37,795 nt of DNA from Acidithrix ferrooxidans (lineage in GTDB: Bacteria; Actinomycetota; Acidimicrobiia; Acidimicrobiales; Acidimicrobiaceae): positions 1-37,795 of the forward strand of contig NZ_JXYS01000067.1 of the NCBI RefSeq assembly GCF_000949295.1, read 5' to 3'. The notes beneath the pieces are model-generated. The model searched no databases. It was given only the letters and a program-made list of their open reading frames with translations, and was not told where the DNA came from. Shown here in pieces: positions 1-8,228 of this stretch (position 1 is the first letter of the stretch; each line of letters starts with the position of its first letter). A program made the translations under genes and the position numbers.

Positions 1-618
1 CCGGCCTTTACCGAAAAGGTCCGCGACATAACTGGGATCTATCTCAATCCCCCTGATGCTGCACTGGTACTATGTATTGACGAAAAGACACAGATCCAGG
101 CGTTGGATAGAACCCAGCCACTGCTTCCCATGAGACCTTTTGTTCCAGAGCGGCAAACACATGACTACAAACGCAACGGCACAACAAATCTCTTTGCAGC
201 ACTTGATGTTGCCTCTGGCAAGGTGATCACCAACACCACAAAGGCTCATCGGGCGATCGAGTTCATAGCCTTTTTGGATCAGGTGAAAAAAGAAGTTCCA
301 AAAGAACTCGAAGTCCATATCATCCTGGACAATTATGCAACGCATAAAACCGATGCTGTACGGGCCTGGCTCATAAAAAACCCGAGATTCCACTTCCATT
401 TTACACCCACCTACTCCTCGTGGATGAACCTGGTTGAGAGATGGTTCTCGGAACTGACTACCAAAATGCTCCACACATCCACCCATAAGTCACAAAAGCA
501 ACTCGTTGCTTCGATCAACACCTGGGCAGAGCGCTGGAACCAAGACCCAACACCATTTAGGTGGGTAAAGACAGCTGACGAGATATTCGCATCGATGGCA
601 AAGTATCTGGGGAACTAG
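1..618 (+). CDS. IS630-family transposase, 5' end cut by window edge
   Basis: This is the catalytic C-terminal part of a DDE transposase of the IS630/Tc1-mariner superfamily, which moves DNA by cut and paste into TA dinucleotides. The reading frame is open from base 1, so the N-terminal helix-turn-helix region lies outside the window. The three DDE positions are visible: the first Asp in CIDEKTQ (codon 27, bases 79-81), the second in IILDNYATHKT, and the Glu in NLVERWFSELT. The frame closes with TAG at 616-618 and shows no internal stop, so the visible part looks intact. It is followed by a possible terminal repeat and then by a second mobile-element remnant, so the left edge is an insertion-prone spot. 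Family assignment is from recognised motifs. Confidence 0.9.
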   Translation, partial: PAFTEKVRDITGIYLNPPDAALVLCIDEKTQIQALDRTQPLLPMRPFVPERQTHDYKRNGTTNLFAALDVASGKVITNTTKAHRAIEFIAFLDQVKKEVPKELEVHIILDNYATHKTDAVRAWLIKNPRFHFHFTPTYSSWMNLVERWFSELTTKMLHTSTHKSQKQLVASINTWAERWNQDPTPFRWVKTADEIFASMAKYLGN

Positions 619-648
619 AACTCAGGGAACTTATGAGAGGGGACACTA
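619..648 (+). repeat. Possible right end of the IS630 element
   Basis: Just after the transposase stop comes a short stretch ending in GGGGACACTA. It resembles the terminal inverted repeats I know from actinobacterial IS630-type elements, which end at a TA target dinucleotide (here 647-648). The matching left end is outside the window, so the inverted repeat cannot be confirmed. Confidence 0.3.
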
Positions 649-1004
649 GAAGGTCCCTTAATTAATGCCTAAATGGCTCGTTTTCTGATATTTATTTGTC
701 CATAGTCCTCCCGCTGTTGGATTAGAAAGTTGTCTTTCGCTTTTCTGAGGATTACGGACCACTCTAAGCCAGGAGTAGCACAAAGGGTAACTGGTTCCTA
801 AACTACGTATTGGAATCAAACCCCTTTAGTTCGAATTCAATGGAGCTAAGAACACAACTTTCAGATCCAATTACCGGACTGCTTATTTCTTTGGATCCAA
901 AGAAACGCTCGAGGGGAGTTCTTGAATTCTAAGCAACCATTTTGAGTAAATGCGTTGCTGTCGAATACGCCAAAACGGTTATTTCGCAATGACCCCTGTG
1001 GTAA
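649..1004. other. Gene-free stretch between two mobile-element remnants
   Basis: I see no coding sequence with a ribosome binding site here. Stop codons break all forward frames and no TnpB motif is recognisable, although the N-terminal half of the neighbouring TnpB would be expected in this place. It may be that half, decayed beyond recognition, or the original flanking DNA. Confidence 0.4.
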
Positions 1005-1528
1005 AGGACTGGTAAAGAGTTTTGGAATGCTCAGGTGTCCAAAAAGCCGGCCAATCACGTCATCAACCACAACACCGCCACACTCATAGTTGGTGACGTA
1101 AGAGGGATAGAAAAACATAGTAAAGCCAAACGATCCATGGGTCGCCACGGTCGCCAGCAACTATCCCAGTGGTCAAGAGGCCCTCAAGAGCAATACCTCA
1201 ATTAGAAAACTAACTTAGAGATACAACCCCTAAACGAGTCATACTCTAGCCAAACTTGCCCTGCGTGCTTAAGACGCAAGCGACCATCAGGTCGGCACTA
1301 CCGATGCAAGAACCCTATCTGTGGGTTCAGCTGTCATCGAGACGCCCTAGGAGCAATAAACATTCTCCAGAAGGCGATATACGCAGAGTGCTCTTCAATT
1401 GGACTAGATACAACAATCTTAGTCACGTATCTTCGAGCTGAAAAACATTGGTCACCCGATCAACGCAAGACACACCAAAAGGTGCAGTGCCCTAAGGCCA
1501 GAGCCCGAAGTAGTGCCCAGAACCGGGC

Positions 1529-1552
1529 CTTGTCTGAGATATCTCAGACAAG
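1529..1552. repeat. 24-bp perfect palindrome inside the tnpB remnant
   Basis: The top strand from 1529 to 1552 equals its own reverse complement: a 12-base arm starting CTTGTCTGAGAT followed directly by its complement, with no spacer. It lies in the tail of the TnpB frame, about 140 bp before the right-end hairpin, so it may belong to the structured 3' RNA of such elements. It could also form a cruciform. Confidence 0.75.
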
Positions 1553-1580
1553 CAAGCCGAAACTAGCAAACTCATCTACC

Positions 1581-1600
1581 AGTGCTAATTCATTAGCACT
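1581..1600. repeat. 9-bp hairpin in the tnpB tail
   Basis: The arms AGTGCTAAT (1581-1589) and ATTAGCACT (1592-1600) are perfect complements around a 2-base spacer. Together with the palindrome at 1529-1552 and the hairpin at 1671-1690 this makes three strong stems in 160 bp at the 3' end of the element. Confidence 0.65.
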
Positions 1601-1670
1601 AGACCAGTCGGTAGCGGTGGCATGATGCAAGCGATGTCAGGTGACTCCAACCAAACGGCGAGGTCAGAAG

Positions 1671-1690
1671 CCCCGTCTGTAAGGGCGGGG
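1671..1690 (+). ncRNA. Right-end hairpin / putative omega-RNA 3' stem of the TnpB element
   Basis: CCCCGTC (1671-1677) pairs with GGCGGGG (1684-1690) through one G-T pair, with a short loop. A GC-rich hairpin just downstream of tnpB, followed by AGGCTCACT, is how the right end of many IS200/IS605-type elements looks. In those elements this stem is the recognition hairpin and the 3' end of the guide RNA scaffold. The element should end within the next few tens of bases, close to the stop codon of the PHP gene that is read from the other strand. Confidence 0.5.
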
Positions 1691-1720
1691 AGGCTCACTG
1701 TCTCGAATGTGTCGTGGGTG

Positions 1721-2365
1721 CTAATGGCTCGATGGTACTATTCGCGACTTCCACTTTCGCGGCGGATCAAACCAATCGATTGTAAGGCTTGCGCCGCTCA
1801 GTGCTAATAGGAATTGGCTTGAATCGTTCCAGGGAGCATCGCCAAGGTCGCAATAAGATGAGCCGATGGCGGTCTCGACATGTGAATCACTACCAGCTCC
1901 CGTGGAAACTGAGGTTTTGGTGGCAATGCTTTGAGCTTTTTGGTTGAACCCGTTAGGACTCCACCTAGAGTTGCCGATTTCAATAATGTCAATCATTTTC
2001 TCGTTGGCAAGCATAAATAGTGTTTCATAGGTGAGAGAGGTTCTTCCTTGATCACCTGGGTGAGGAACGTAAACTAGTCCACCTTGGTCCCTAATCATCT
2101 TGGATGCGGTTCTGGCATCTAGGCCCGGAGGTATTTTTTTTTCGATGAAGAGGCCAATAAGCTCGCCTTCCTTGACCCGAAATTCTTGACCTATGATGAT
2201 CGTGTCCCCGAGGCGTTCTCGAAGGTTCAATGCGCCCTCAATGGTAAGGTGGTCGGTTACGGCCACCTTATCCAAATTTGAGGATTGGAAGGCCTCTATA
2301 TATTCTTCGTAGGTGGTGGTTGAATCCCCGGAACGATGAGTATGTGTGTGGAGGTCTATCTTCAA
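1721..2365 (-). CDS. PHP-domain metal-dependent phosphoesterase
   Basis: A 214-residue protein of the PHP family, phosphatases or phosphodiesterases that hold two or three metal ions with His, Asp and Glu. The ligand motifs are in order: HTHTH at 6-10, TDH at 37-39, QEF with Glu61, PHP at 101-103 and SDSH at 159-162. Substrates in this subgroup range from nucleoside phosphates to small RNAs, so the substrate here cannot be named. It has no membrane segment and is probably cytosolic. The only start allowed is TTG at 2365, because an in-frame TAG lies two codons upstream. The start is 9 bp after the tldE-like stop, so it is probably the last gene of that operon. Its stop lies close to the right end of the TnpB element, so a few C-terminal residues may be insertion-derived. 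Confidence 0.85.
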   Translation of the reverse strand: MKIDLHTHTHRSGDSTTTYEEYIEAFQSSNLDKVAVTDHLTIEGALNLRERLGDTIIIGQEFRVKEGELIGLFIEKKIPPGLDARTASKMIRDQGGLVYVPHPGDQGRTSLTYETLFMLANEKMIDIIEIGNSRWSPNGFNQKAQSIATKTSVSTGAGSDSHVETAIGSSYCDLGDAPWNDSSQFLLALSGASLTIDWFDPPRKWKSRIVPSSH

Positions 2366-2374
2366 CGGCTAAAC

Positions 2375-3718
2375 CTAGGAGCCGCTTAGGTTTATGTTGC
2401 CAATTGCTAAAGTTACTCCAGCAGCACCACTCGGTCGTATCGTTAAATCTGAGCCAATCGATCGAATATCAAGGAGCATCTTTTGTAGGTTGGATGCAAT
2501 CGTAAACTCTTTGATCGGCTCCTTTAATTCGCCGTCGTGGATTCTAATTCCCTCTGCACCAACTGAGAAATCTCCGCTTACTGGGTTGACGCCAGAATGA
2601 ATTCCTGATACCGATTGAATTAGGACACCATCGGTTATTTCAGAGACGATCTCTTCCTTGGATCTTTCTCCGGGCTCTATGTAGGGAGCTCTGGGGCCCG
2701 GAGAGCAGGAGCCCGCGATGCCACCTCGAATAGCAGAGCCAGTGGGCGCCACGCCTTCTTTGCGAGCGGTATAGCTATCGTAGAGGTATCCCTTGAGACT
2801 TCCATTTTTGATCAGAAGGTTTTGCCTGGATGCGAGACCTTCGTCGTCGTAATTTGCCGATGAAAAGAATCGTGGATCCGAAGGATCGTCGATTAGGTTC
2901 AATCTGCTATTTGCAACATTTTCGCCAACTCTTCCTGAAAAGATTGATCGACCTTTTTGAACTGCCTCGGCGGAGAGGGTGCTGGAGATGATGCCAATAA
3001 ACGAGGATGAGATATCTGGTTCGAAGACCGCAATCAGATTCGAAGACTTGGGCTTTTTCGCGCCAAGCATTCGTGTGGATTTATAAGCTGCCTCTTGGGC
3101 TGCGTATTCTAAGTCGATACCCGCAAAGTCCCTCGAGGCGTGGAGGCCAAAGCCAGTCTGGGTCTCGTCGTCCTGCATAGCTAGGGCGTATGCCCAAAGC
3201 CAACAGTAGGTTTGTTGGGTGTAGCTTGCTATGCCTTTTGAATTTACGATAGCGCTCTCTACACTAACGTCTCCGTAGTTCGATGAATTGAGGGATTTGA
3301 TGCGACGATCTTTGGAAAGCGTTACCTTCTCAAGCTCAAGGGCAAGGGATATCTTATTTTCAGTTGGTGTATTTGTGATGTCGACCGACCATAGGTTGAG
3401 CTTGGGCCCATCGACTCCGTCGGGTTCGGCGATCCCAGCGAAAGGATCTTGTGAAGCAAACCGGGAATTATCCCGGGCCTCTTCTAGGGCTCTTTTGAGG
3501 TCGTCGTCTTCGAGGGTTCCAGCATATGAAATTCCGACTCTTTTATCCCGGATGACACGTATACCGATTCCTGATGATTCAGATGTGGTGAGCGATTCAA
3601 TCTCTGAGTTGTAGACGCGTATGGAGGTCTCACGCTCCCAGATAGCATATGCCTCTATCTCTTCGCCGCCAGAGGCCATATCGGCAATTCGTTGGCCAAT
3701 TTTAATTAGATCAGGCAC
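2375..3718 (-). CDS. tldE: TldE/PmbA-type metalloprotease partner
   Basis: 447 residues matching the TldD/PmbA family along its whole length: the N-terminal IEAYAIWERETSIRVYNSEIE strand region, a C-terminal ANYDDEGLASR segment and a GAEGIRIHDGEL end. It lacks the HExxxH motif of TldD, as expected for the TldE subunit, which in Escherichia coli pairs with TldD to build a peptide-degrading heterodimer. The start is GTG at 3718, preceded by AGGAGG eight bases upstream; it lies inside the tldD 3' end with an 8-nt overlap, so the two are translationally coupled. Known roles of the pair are microcin B17 maturation and degradation of unfolded or modified peptides. No precursor peptide is visible nearby, so the role here is general or unknown. 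Confidence 0.9.
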   Translation of the reverse strand: MPDLIKIGQRIADMASGGEEIEAYAIWERETSIRVYNSEIESLTTSESSGIGIRVIRDKRVGISYAGTLEDDDLKRALEEARDNSRFASQDPFAGIAEPDGVDGPKLNLWSVDITNTPTENKISLALELEKVTLSKDRRIKSLNSSNYGDVSVESAIVNSKGIASYTQQTYCWLWAYALAMQDDETQTGFGLHASRDFAGIDLEYAAQEAAYKSTRMLGAKKPKSSNLIAVFEPDISSSFIGIISSTLSAEAVQKGRSIFSGRVGENVANSRLNLIDDPSDPRFFSSANYDDEGLASRQNLLIKNGSLKGYLYDSYTARKEGVAPTGSAIRGGIAGSCSPGPRAPYIEPGERSKEEIVSEITDGVLIQSVSGIHSGVNPVSGDFSVGAEGIRIHDGELKEPIKEFTIASNLQKMLLDIRSIGSDLTIRPSGAAGVTLAIGNINLSGS

Positions 3719-5102
3719 CCGCGGTTCCTCCTACTGTAACAGCTTTAATCCTTAGTGTTGGCTGTCCGCAGCCAACCGGGACACTTTGCCCATCTTTTCC
3801 ACAGGTTCCAGGTACTATCGAGAAATCGTTGGCAACGGCATCGATGTTCGCCAGAACTTCTGGTCCGTTTCCAATTAAATTCGCCTCTCGCAACGGGGCG
3901 GTTATGCGACCATCTTCAATTAGGTATGCCTCTGTCATTCCAAAGACGAAGTCTCCAGTGGCGGTATTTACTTGGCCGCCACCTAGTTGCGAGACGTAGA
4001 TGCCGTATTCAGTATCGGCTATGATCTCTTGCGGTGTTGACTCGCCAGGCATGAGATAAGTATTTGTCATTCTAACCATTGGTAGATGGGCGTAACTTTG
4101 ACGGCGTCCGTTTCCTGAAGAGTCTCGCTTGGTTCTGTCGCCTTGGGTTTGATCCCACATGTAATCGACCAAGACGCCATCTTGGATCAAGGTGTTCTTT
4201 GAGGAGATATGACCTTCGTCGTCGTGATGGAAGGTACCCCATTGATCGGTTACGGTTCCATCGTCTAGGAGCGTTACCAATGGACTTGCAACGCTACGAC
4301 CTATTTTTCCTGCATATACAGATGACTCTTTGAGAACGTGGTCAGCCTCAAGACCGTGACCACACGCTTCGTGGAAGAGGACTCCGCCACCTAAGCCATT
4401 TAGGACGACTGGTACTTGTCCGGATGGTGCGGGCCGTGCGGAAAGTTTTAAGATCGCTCGATTAGCAGCTTTGAGCGCCATCTGCTCGATATCTAGATCT
4501 TGAAAGATTTCGAACCCCTTGGTCATGGCAACGGTTTCATAACCCCCCTGCATCCCTGTGTCTCCTAATGCAATTGCGGAGATTGAGATTCGAGTTCTTA
4601 TCTGCTCTTCTTCAACGAAGACGCCATCTGAATTGGCGACCAAAAATCTCCTTAACGAGTCGGAGTATGACGCCCCAACTTGTCGAATGGCCGAACCTGC
4701 TGAACGAGCTGCATCATTGAGGTGTTTTAGAAGTTCGATTTTGCGATCTTTTGCTATCGTCATAGGAAGGTTTTTGAGCGGATCGATTGGTGAAAAGACT
4801 CGCTCTTGCAGTGCCATTATTTGTCTTGACTTCGAGCTATTTTGCGCAAGCGAAGATGCTGCTTGCGCGGCGCGTAATAGGCCATTCTCGCTTAGATCTG
4901 CTGTATGAGCAAAGCCGGTTGTGTCACCATAGCGAACTCTAATTCCGGCTCCTCGAGCTGTACCGGATGAAAGTTCTTCGACGATCGCGTCATCAAGGGA
5001 AGCCGAAAAGGTGGTCTTTTCTTCTACGAAGATCTCTGCGAAGTCACCACCTCGACTTAGCGCGGATCGGATAACCTTTTCCACGAGATTGGACTCAATC
5101 AT
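3711..5102 (-). CDS. tldD: TldD metalloprotease, catalytic subunit
   Basis: The zinc-protease subunit of the TldD/TldE complex. The metal motif HEACGH lies in VLFHEACGHGLEADH, a little past the middle of the protein, and a late Cys in PGTCGKDGQ matches the third ligand position of TldD. A longer reading from TTG at 5117 adds five residues (MGVWF). I prefer ATG at 5102 because GGAG stands eight bases in front of it, giving 463 residues and a start MIESNLVEKV, the usual length for the family. It is the first gene of the tldD-tldE-PHP run and ends inside the tldE start. The neighbourhood does not tell which peptide is cut. Confidence 0.93.
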   Translation of the reverse strand: MIESNLVEKVIRSALSRGGDFAEIFVEEKTTFSASLDDAIVEELSSGTARGAGIRVRYGDTTGFAHTADLSENGLLRAAQAASSLAQNSSKSRQIMALQERVFSPIDPLKNLPMTIAKDRKIELLKHLNDAARSAGSAIRQVGASYSDSLRRFLVANSDGVFVEEEQIRTRISISAIALGDTGMQGGYETVAMTKGFEIFQDLDIEQMALKAANRAILKLSARPAPSGQVPVVLNGLGGGVLFHEACGHGLEADHVLKESSVYAGKIGRSVASPLVTLLDDGTVTDQWGTFHHDDEGHISSKNTLIQDGVLVDYMWDQTQGDRTKRDSSGNGRRQSYAHLPMVRMTNTYLMPGESTPQEIIADTEYGIYVSQLGGGQVNTATGDFVFGMTEAYLIEDGRITAPLREANLIGNGPEVLANIDAVANDFSIVPGTCGKDGQSVPVGCGQPTLRIKAVTVGGTAGA

Positions 5103-5429
5103 GAACCATACTCCCAATTTGTTTCGACTATTAATTTAACTTAATCTAGGCGATCTATAGATTAAAACGCTGTTCTAAAGTGGTATCTTGCCATTGCTGG
5201 TCTATGGCTGTCGATCGACGATTACTTGGACACTCGCTAAACAATGGTTTTGGCATATACTTCAAGTAAGGTTAACTCAACTAAGCTTGCGACGATTTTC
5301 GAGCTAATTGATTGAAGGGGATCAGTAGGGTTGGAGTTTCCCGTCGGTGAATCGAGAGGCGTCTGTAGATTCCAATCAGCCTAAACGATAGAATAAGTCA
5401 GTTCTCAACTCCTAAAGTGCGGAAATCTA
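5103..5429. promoter_or_regulatory. Divergent intergenic region, tldD and flippase-like gene
   Basis: The 327 bp between the divergent tldD and flippase-like genes must hold the promoters of both. Short palindromes are present (ATCTATAGAT and GTCGATCGAC) but I cannot fix a -35/-10 pair or an operator. No small gene with a ribosome site is seen. Confidence 0.4.
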
Positions 5430-6443
5430 ATGGGTGAAGACCATCTCGAGGGAAAAAATTCAGCAGTTTCAACTATCTCGCAAACATCCATAAAGCGGGC
5501 ATTCCCTTATCTTCGTTACGTATCGACCTTGATAATGTTTTATGTTTTGGTTACAAAAGTGGACTGGAACCGAATTGAGCAGATTGGCAGGCGCGGCTTT
5601 AGCCTCATAGCCTTTGCCTTTGTTGTTACGCTCGTGGGAATTGCCGTCTCTGTGGTCCGCTGGCACCGAGTTCTAGCCGCACTGGATGTAAAGTCGCGAT
5701 TTAGGGATCTGATTGAGTTGCAGCTTGCAGGAATGTTCGCTGGCAATTTTTTGCCCTCCACTGTTGGTGGCGACGTGATCCGTGCGAAGTGGCTTGGGTC
5801 GGTTTCCAAGGCATCCTCTGACTCTGTGGCATCGGTGGTTCTGGAAAGATTAACTGGTTGGTTGGTGTTGCCGCTACTGGTTCTTTTTGGCGTAGCTAGC
5901 GACCCTAGTATGCTACAACTTGGTTCAGTCTCTCAAATGATTATGGTTATAGCATTTGTTACTTTGGTGGCTCTTTTTGTTTTGGTTAGGCTATCCATAT
6001 TAAAGTGGCAGTTCCCCGTCGCTTCTAAGTTGCGTTTTTTAAATGGTGTAATGTCTTCGATATCCAAGGGTCTCGGAAGGTTTCGCGAGAATCCCACAGA
6101 GTTTTTACGCCTTATTGGATGGGCATTTTTATATCAAATATGTGTCGTTGCTGCTAGTATCTTCGCGGCTTCGGCGCTTTCTATCTCCATTGGATGGCGG
6201 GCACTATTTGTTTTGGTACCCACCATTGCCATGTTGCAAGTTCTACCACTAACTATTGGCGGCCTTGGCGTTCGAGAGGGTGCTTTGGTTCTTATGCTGC
6301 ACCCACTGGGAATTCGATCGGCCCCTGCTATTGAGTTTGGTCTTTTGGTCTACGCTATAAATATCGCTGCTTCGCTCTTTGGGGCTCCTAGCTTCGCAAT
6401 GGGTTCAAAGCGACTCGTACAAAGGCGAGCAGACAACCCTTAG
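5430..6443 (+). CDS. Flippase-like membrane protein (lysylphosphatidylglycerol synthase TM-domain family)
   Basis: 337 residues with eight or so hydrophobic helices and the family signature AGMFAGNFLPSTVGGDVIRA (about residues 93-112) and LPLTIGGLGVREGALVLML near the C-terminus. This domain is the membrane part of the MprF lipid synthase/flippase. As a stand-alone protein it is usually annotated as a putative lipid or glycolipid flippase. No aminoacyl-transferase domain is attached, so lysyl-lipid synthesis is not implied. The start ATG at 5430 has only a weak purine run (GCGGAAA) in front. It stands alone between tldD and the carotenoid genes; a link to the glycosyltransferase genes further on is possible but unproven. 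Confidence 0.85.
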   Translation: MGEDHLEGKNSAVSTISQTSIKRAFPYLRYVSTLIMFYVLVTKVDWNRIEQIGRRGFSLIAFAFVVTLVGIAVSVVRWHRVLAALDVKSRFRDLIELQLAGMFAGNFLPSTVGGDVIRAKWLGSVSKASSDSVASVVLERLTGWLVLPLLVLFGVASDPSMLQLGSVSQMIMVIAFVTLVALFVLVRLSILKWQFPVASKLRFLNGVMSSISKGLGRFRENPTEFLRLIGWAFLYQICVVAASIFAASALSISIGWRALFVLVPTIAMLQVLPLTIGGLGVREGALVLMLHPLGIRSAPAIEFGLLVYAINIAASLFGAPSFAMGSKRLVQRRADNP

Positions 6444-7133
6444 CTGCTCGTTCTCGGATTCGATAGCGTTGTATTGAGATTTGCGTTAGACTTGGTCAGC
6501 CCATCTGGCTCTTTCGAATGAATCAAATGCAAAAGATTACTGTCTTTGATGGTCCGGCCTTATGATCCATTTAGCTGTGGGTCTAGGATGGCTCGCGTTT
6601 TACCGCTGAACCAAGGGTGATTACCTGAGCCTTTAAAATCGACTTTGAATAAGATTAGGTGTGCATTTACTTAGACCGATATCTTGGACGTTTTCGATAA
6701 GTTCTAATAAAAGAGCTTTCCGGCCCTGAAATGAGACCACTTTGGAAGTTTAGAACATTCTTTAGTGTTATCTATGTCTGTAAATCTATCGACTGGCTCT
6801 TGCTTTTTCAATTGTGTAGGTTAGGCGAGTTCAGATTTTGATCGTGATAGCTGTCGAAGTATTTCGATAGTTTGATTGAAAGGTCGATGATTCGTTGCGT
6901 TTTTCTTGATCTTTAACTTTGGCATGCGAAGGTTTAGATGCTAATTTTGGGAATTTTTGGATTTAGTGATAATTATTCTGATTTTAGAAATAATTTATGG
7001 GTGTTTGTTGGCTCAATAAGATGCGATTTATGTTCGGTCTATTTTTGCAGGTTCCTGCTGTGTATTTGCACATGTTGTTAGGTGGTCGATTCGAAGTGAA
7101 AGAAAAAACTAAACTAGGCGCTAGGAAAGTGTT
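6444..7133. other. 690-bp region before crtE, no certain gene
   Basis: This must contain the crtE promoter. It becomes AT-rich towards the gene. An inverted repeat, AATTATT (6971-6977) and AATAATT (6989-6995) with an 11-base spacer, is the best operator candidate. A 46-codon frame starts with ATG at 6997 and stops with TGA at 7135-7137, overlapping the crtE TTG start by four bases; its ATG has no Shine-Dalgarno sequence, so I do not call it a gene. The remaining 500 bp show no recognisable feature. Confidence 0.4.
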
Positions 7134-8207
7134 TTGACTAAGGAGATGCAGTTGGATCGAGCTCCGGCAGGTTTGCGAACAATTGCCCAATTGGTTGATC
7201 GACGCTTGACAAAACTTTTTGACGACGAAAAGCCAAGGTGGGAGCGCGTTGACGACGGATTGATCGTTCCTTTTGAAGCACTTGAGAAGATGGTTGCCTC
7301 GGGCGGGAAGAGGCTTCGACCTGCTTTTTGTTACTACGGATACTTGGGCTCCGGAGGATATGGAGACGCTCCTATTCTAGTGGATCTTTTAACTTCTCTT
7401 GAGTTGCTACATACTTTTGCCCTATTGCACGACGATATTATGGACGGCTCTTCTACTAGACGTGGCTCATCGACTGTTCATGAGCGATTTATCGAAGAGC
7501 ATAGGATATCTTCTTACAGAGGTGAGAGTCGACGCTTCGGCGAGGGTATCGGGATCTTGATAGGTGATTTAGCATTTGTCTATGCAGATATGATGATGGA
7601 AGCCGCGCCACTTGCGACCCGCAAGATCTACTCTGAACTCCGACTTGAAGTAAATATTGGACAGTACCTTGACCTTATTGGAACTGCCAAAGGTAGGCCG
7701 ACTGTCGAATCGGCGCAGAAGGTAAGCATCTATAAATCCGGGAAATACACGATCGAGCGACCACTTCAGATAGGCGCCTCTTTGGCCGGGGCATCTTTAG
7801 ACCAGATGGAGGAACTGTCACGTTTTGGGCTTCCTCTCGGTGAAGCTTTCCAACTCAAAGACGACCTATTGGGTATCTTTGGCGATAGCACCATAACTGG
7901 TAAGCCTGTCGGTGATGACTTGAGGGAAGGTAAGCCAACCACCCTGGTCGCGATGACCATGGACCGCCTGACTGGTCTCGCAAAATCAGAGTTTGAAAGA
8001 CTGTTTGCCCTTGATCTACCGAATGAGAGCCAGATCCTCGCGATGATGGAGATGATTGAGGATTGCGGATCAAAGGCGATGGTTGAGGATCGAGTCGAGA
8101 TGCTTGTTGAATCGTCTTTGTTGGCTTTAGACGAGTGCTACCTTTTGGATTCGGCAAAGGCTGACCTAAGAGACCTCGCCGTCTTTATCGCCTCGCGAGC
8201 TCTCTAG
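7134..8207 (+). CDS. crtE: Geranylgeranyl diphosphate synthase (polyprenyl synthetase)
   Basis: Condenses isopentenyl diphosphate with allylic diphosphates to give the C20 precursor of carotenoids. The 357-residue protein carries GGKRLRP near residue 57, the first aspartate-rich motif DDIMD (100-104) with the TRRG that follows, and the second as DDLLG (243-247) after FQLK. All are hallmarks of trans-prenyl synthases. I start it at TTG 7134, seven bases after AGGAAAG; the in-frame ATG at 7146 has its AGGAG with no spacing and is less likely. It is followed 21 bp on by crtI, which fixes its role as the carotenoid GGPP synthase rather than a general quinone-chain enzyme. The product chain length is inferred from context. 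Confidence 0.9.
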   Translation: MTKEMQLDRAPAGLRTIAQLVDRRLTKLFDDEKPRWERVDDGLIVPFEALEKMVASGGKRLRPAFCYYGYLGSGGYGDAPILVDLLTSLELLHTFALLHDDIMDGSSTRRGSSTVHERFIEEHRISSYRGESRRFGEGIGILIGDLAFVYADMMMEAAPLATRKIYSELRLEVNIGQYLDLIGTAKGRPTVESAQKVSIYKSGKYTIERPLQIGASLAGASLDQMEELSRFGLPLGEAFQLKDDLLGIFGDSTITGKPVGDDLREGKPTTLVAMTMDRLTGLAKSEFERLFALDLPNESQILAMMEMIEDCGSKAMVEDRVEMLVESSLLALDECYLLDSAKADLRDLAVFIASRAL

Positions 8208-8228
8208 TCTAAGATTAAGGATAGCGAT

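Larger units (their letters stand above)
1005..1625 (+). pseudogene. tnpB: TnpB (IS200/IS605 OrfB) RNA-guided nuclease remnant with an in-frame amber stop
   Basis: TnpB proteins are RuvC-fold RNA-guided nucleases carried by IS200/IS605-type elements. Only the C-terminal half is readable. In one frame it gives a KEFWNAQVSKKPANHVI segment, the LIVGDVRGIEKHSKAKR RuvC segment, QQLSQWSRG, then YSSQTCPACLRRKR and YRCKNPICGFSCHRDALGA, which contain the four-Cys zinc ribbon and the last RuvC Asp (HRD). The frame is broken by TAG at 1203-1205 between EQYLN and KTNLEIQ and by TAA at 1002-1004, upstream of which no homology is seen. The tail after the zinc ribbon runs on to TGA at 1623-1625. No TnpA transposase is nearby. 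I judge it a dead, N-terminally decayed copy. Confidence 0.85.

Noticed and set aside
5103-5429. RiPP precursor peptide for TldD/TldE
   Set aside because: TldD/E can mature peptides, so I looked for a small gene nearby; none with a ribosome site is present.
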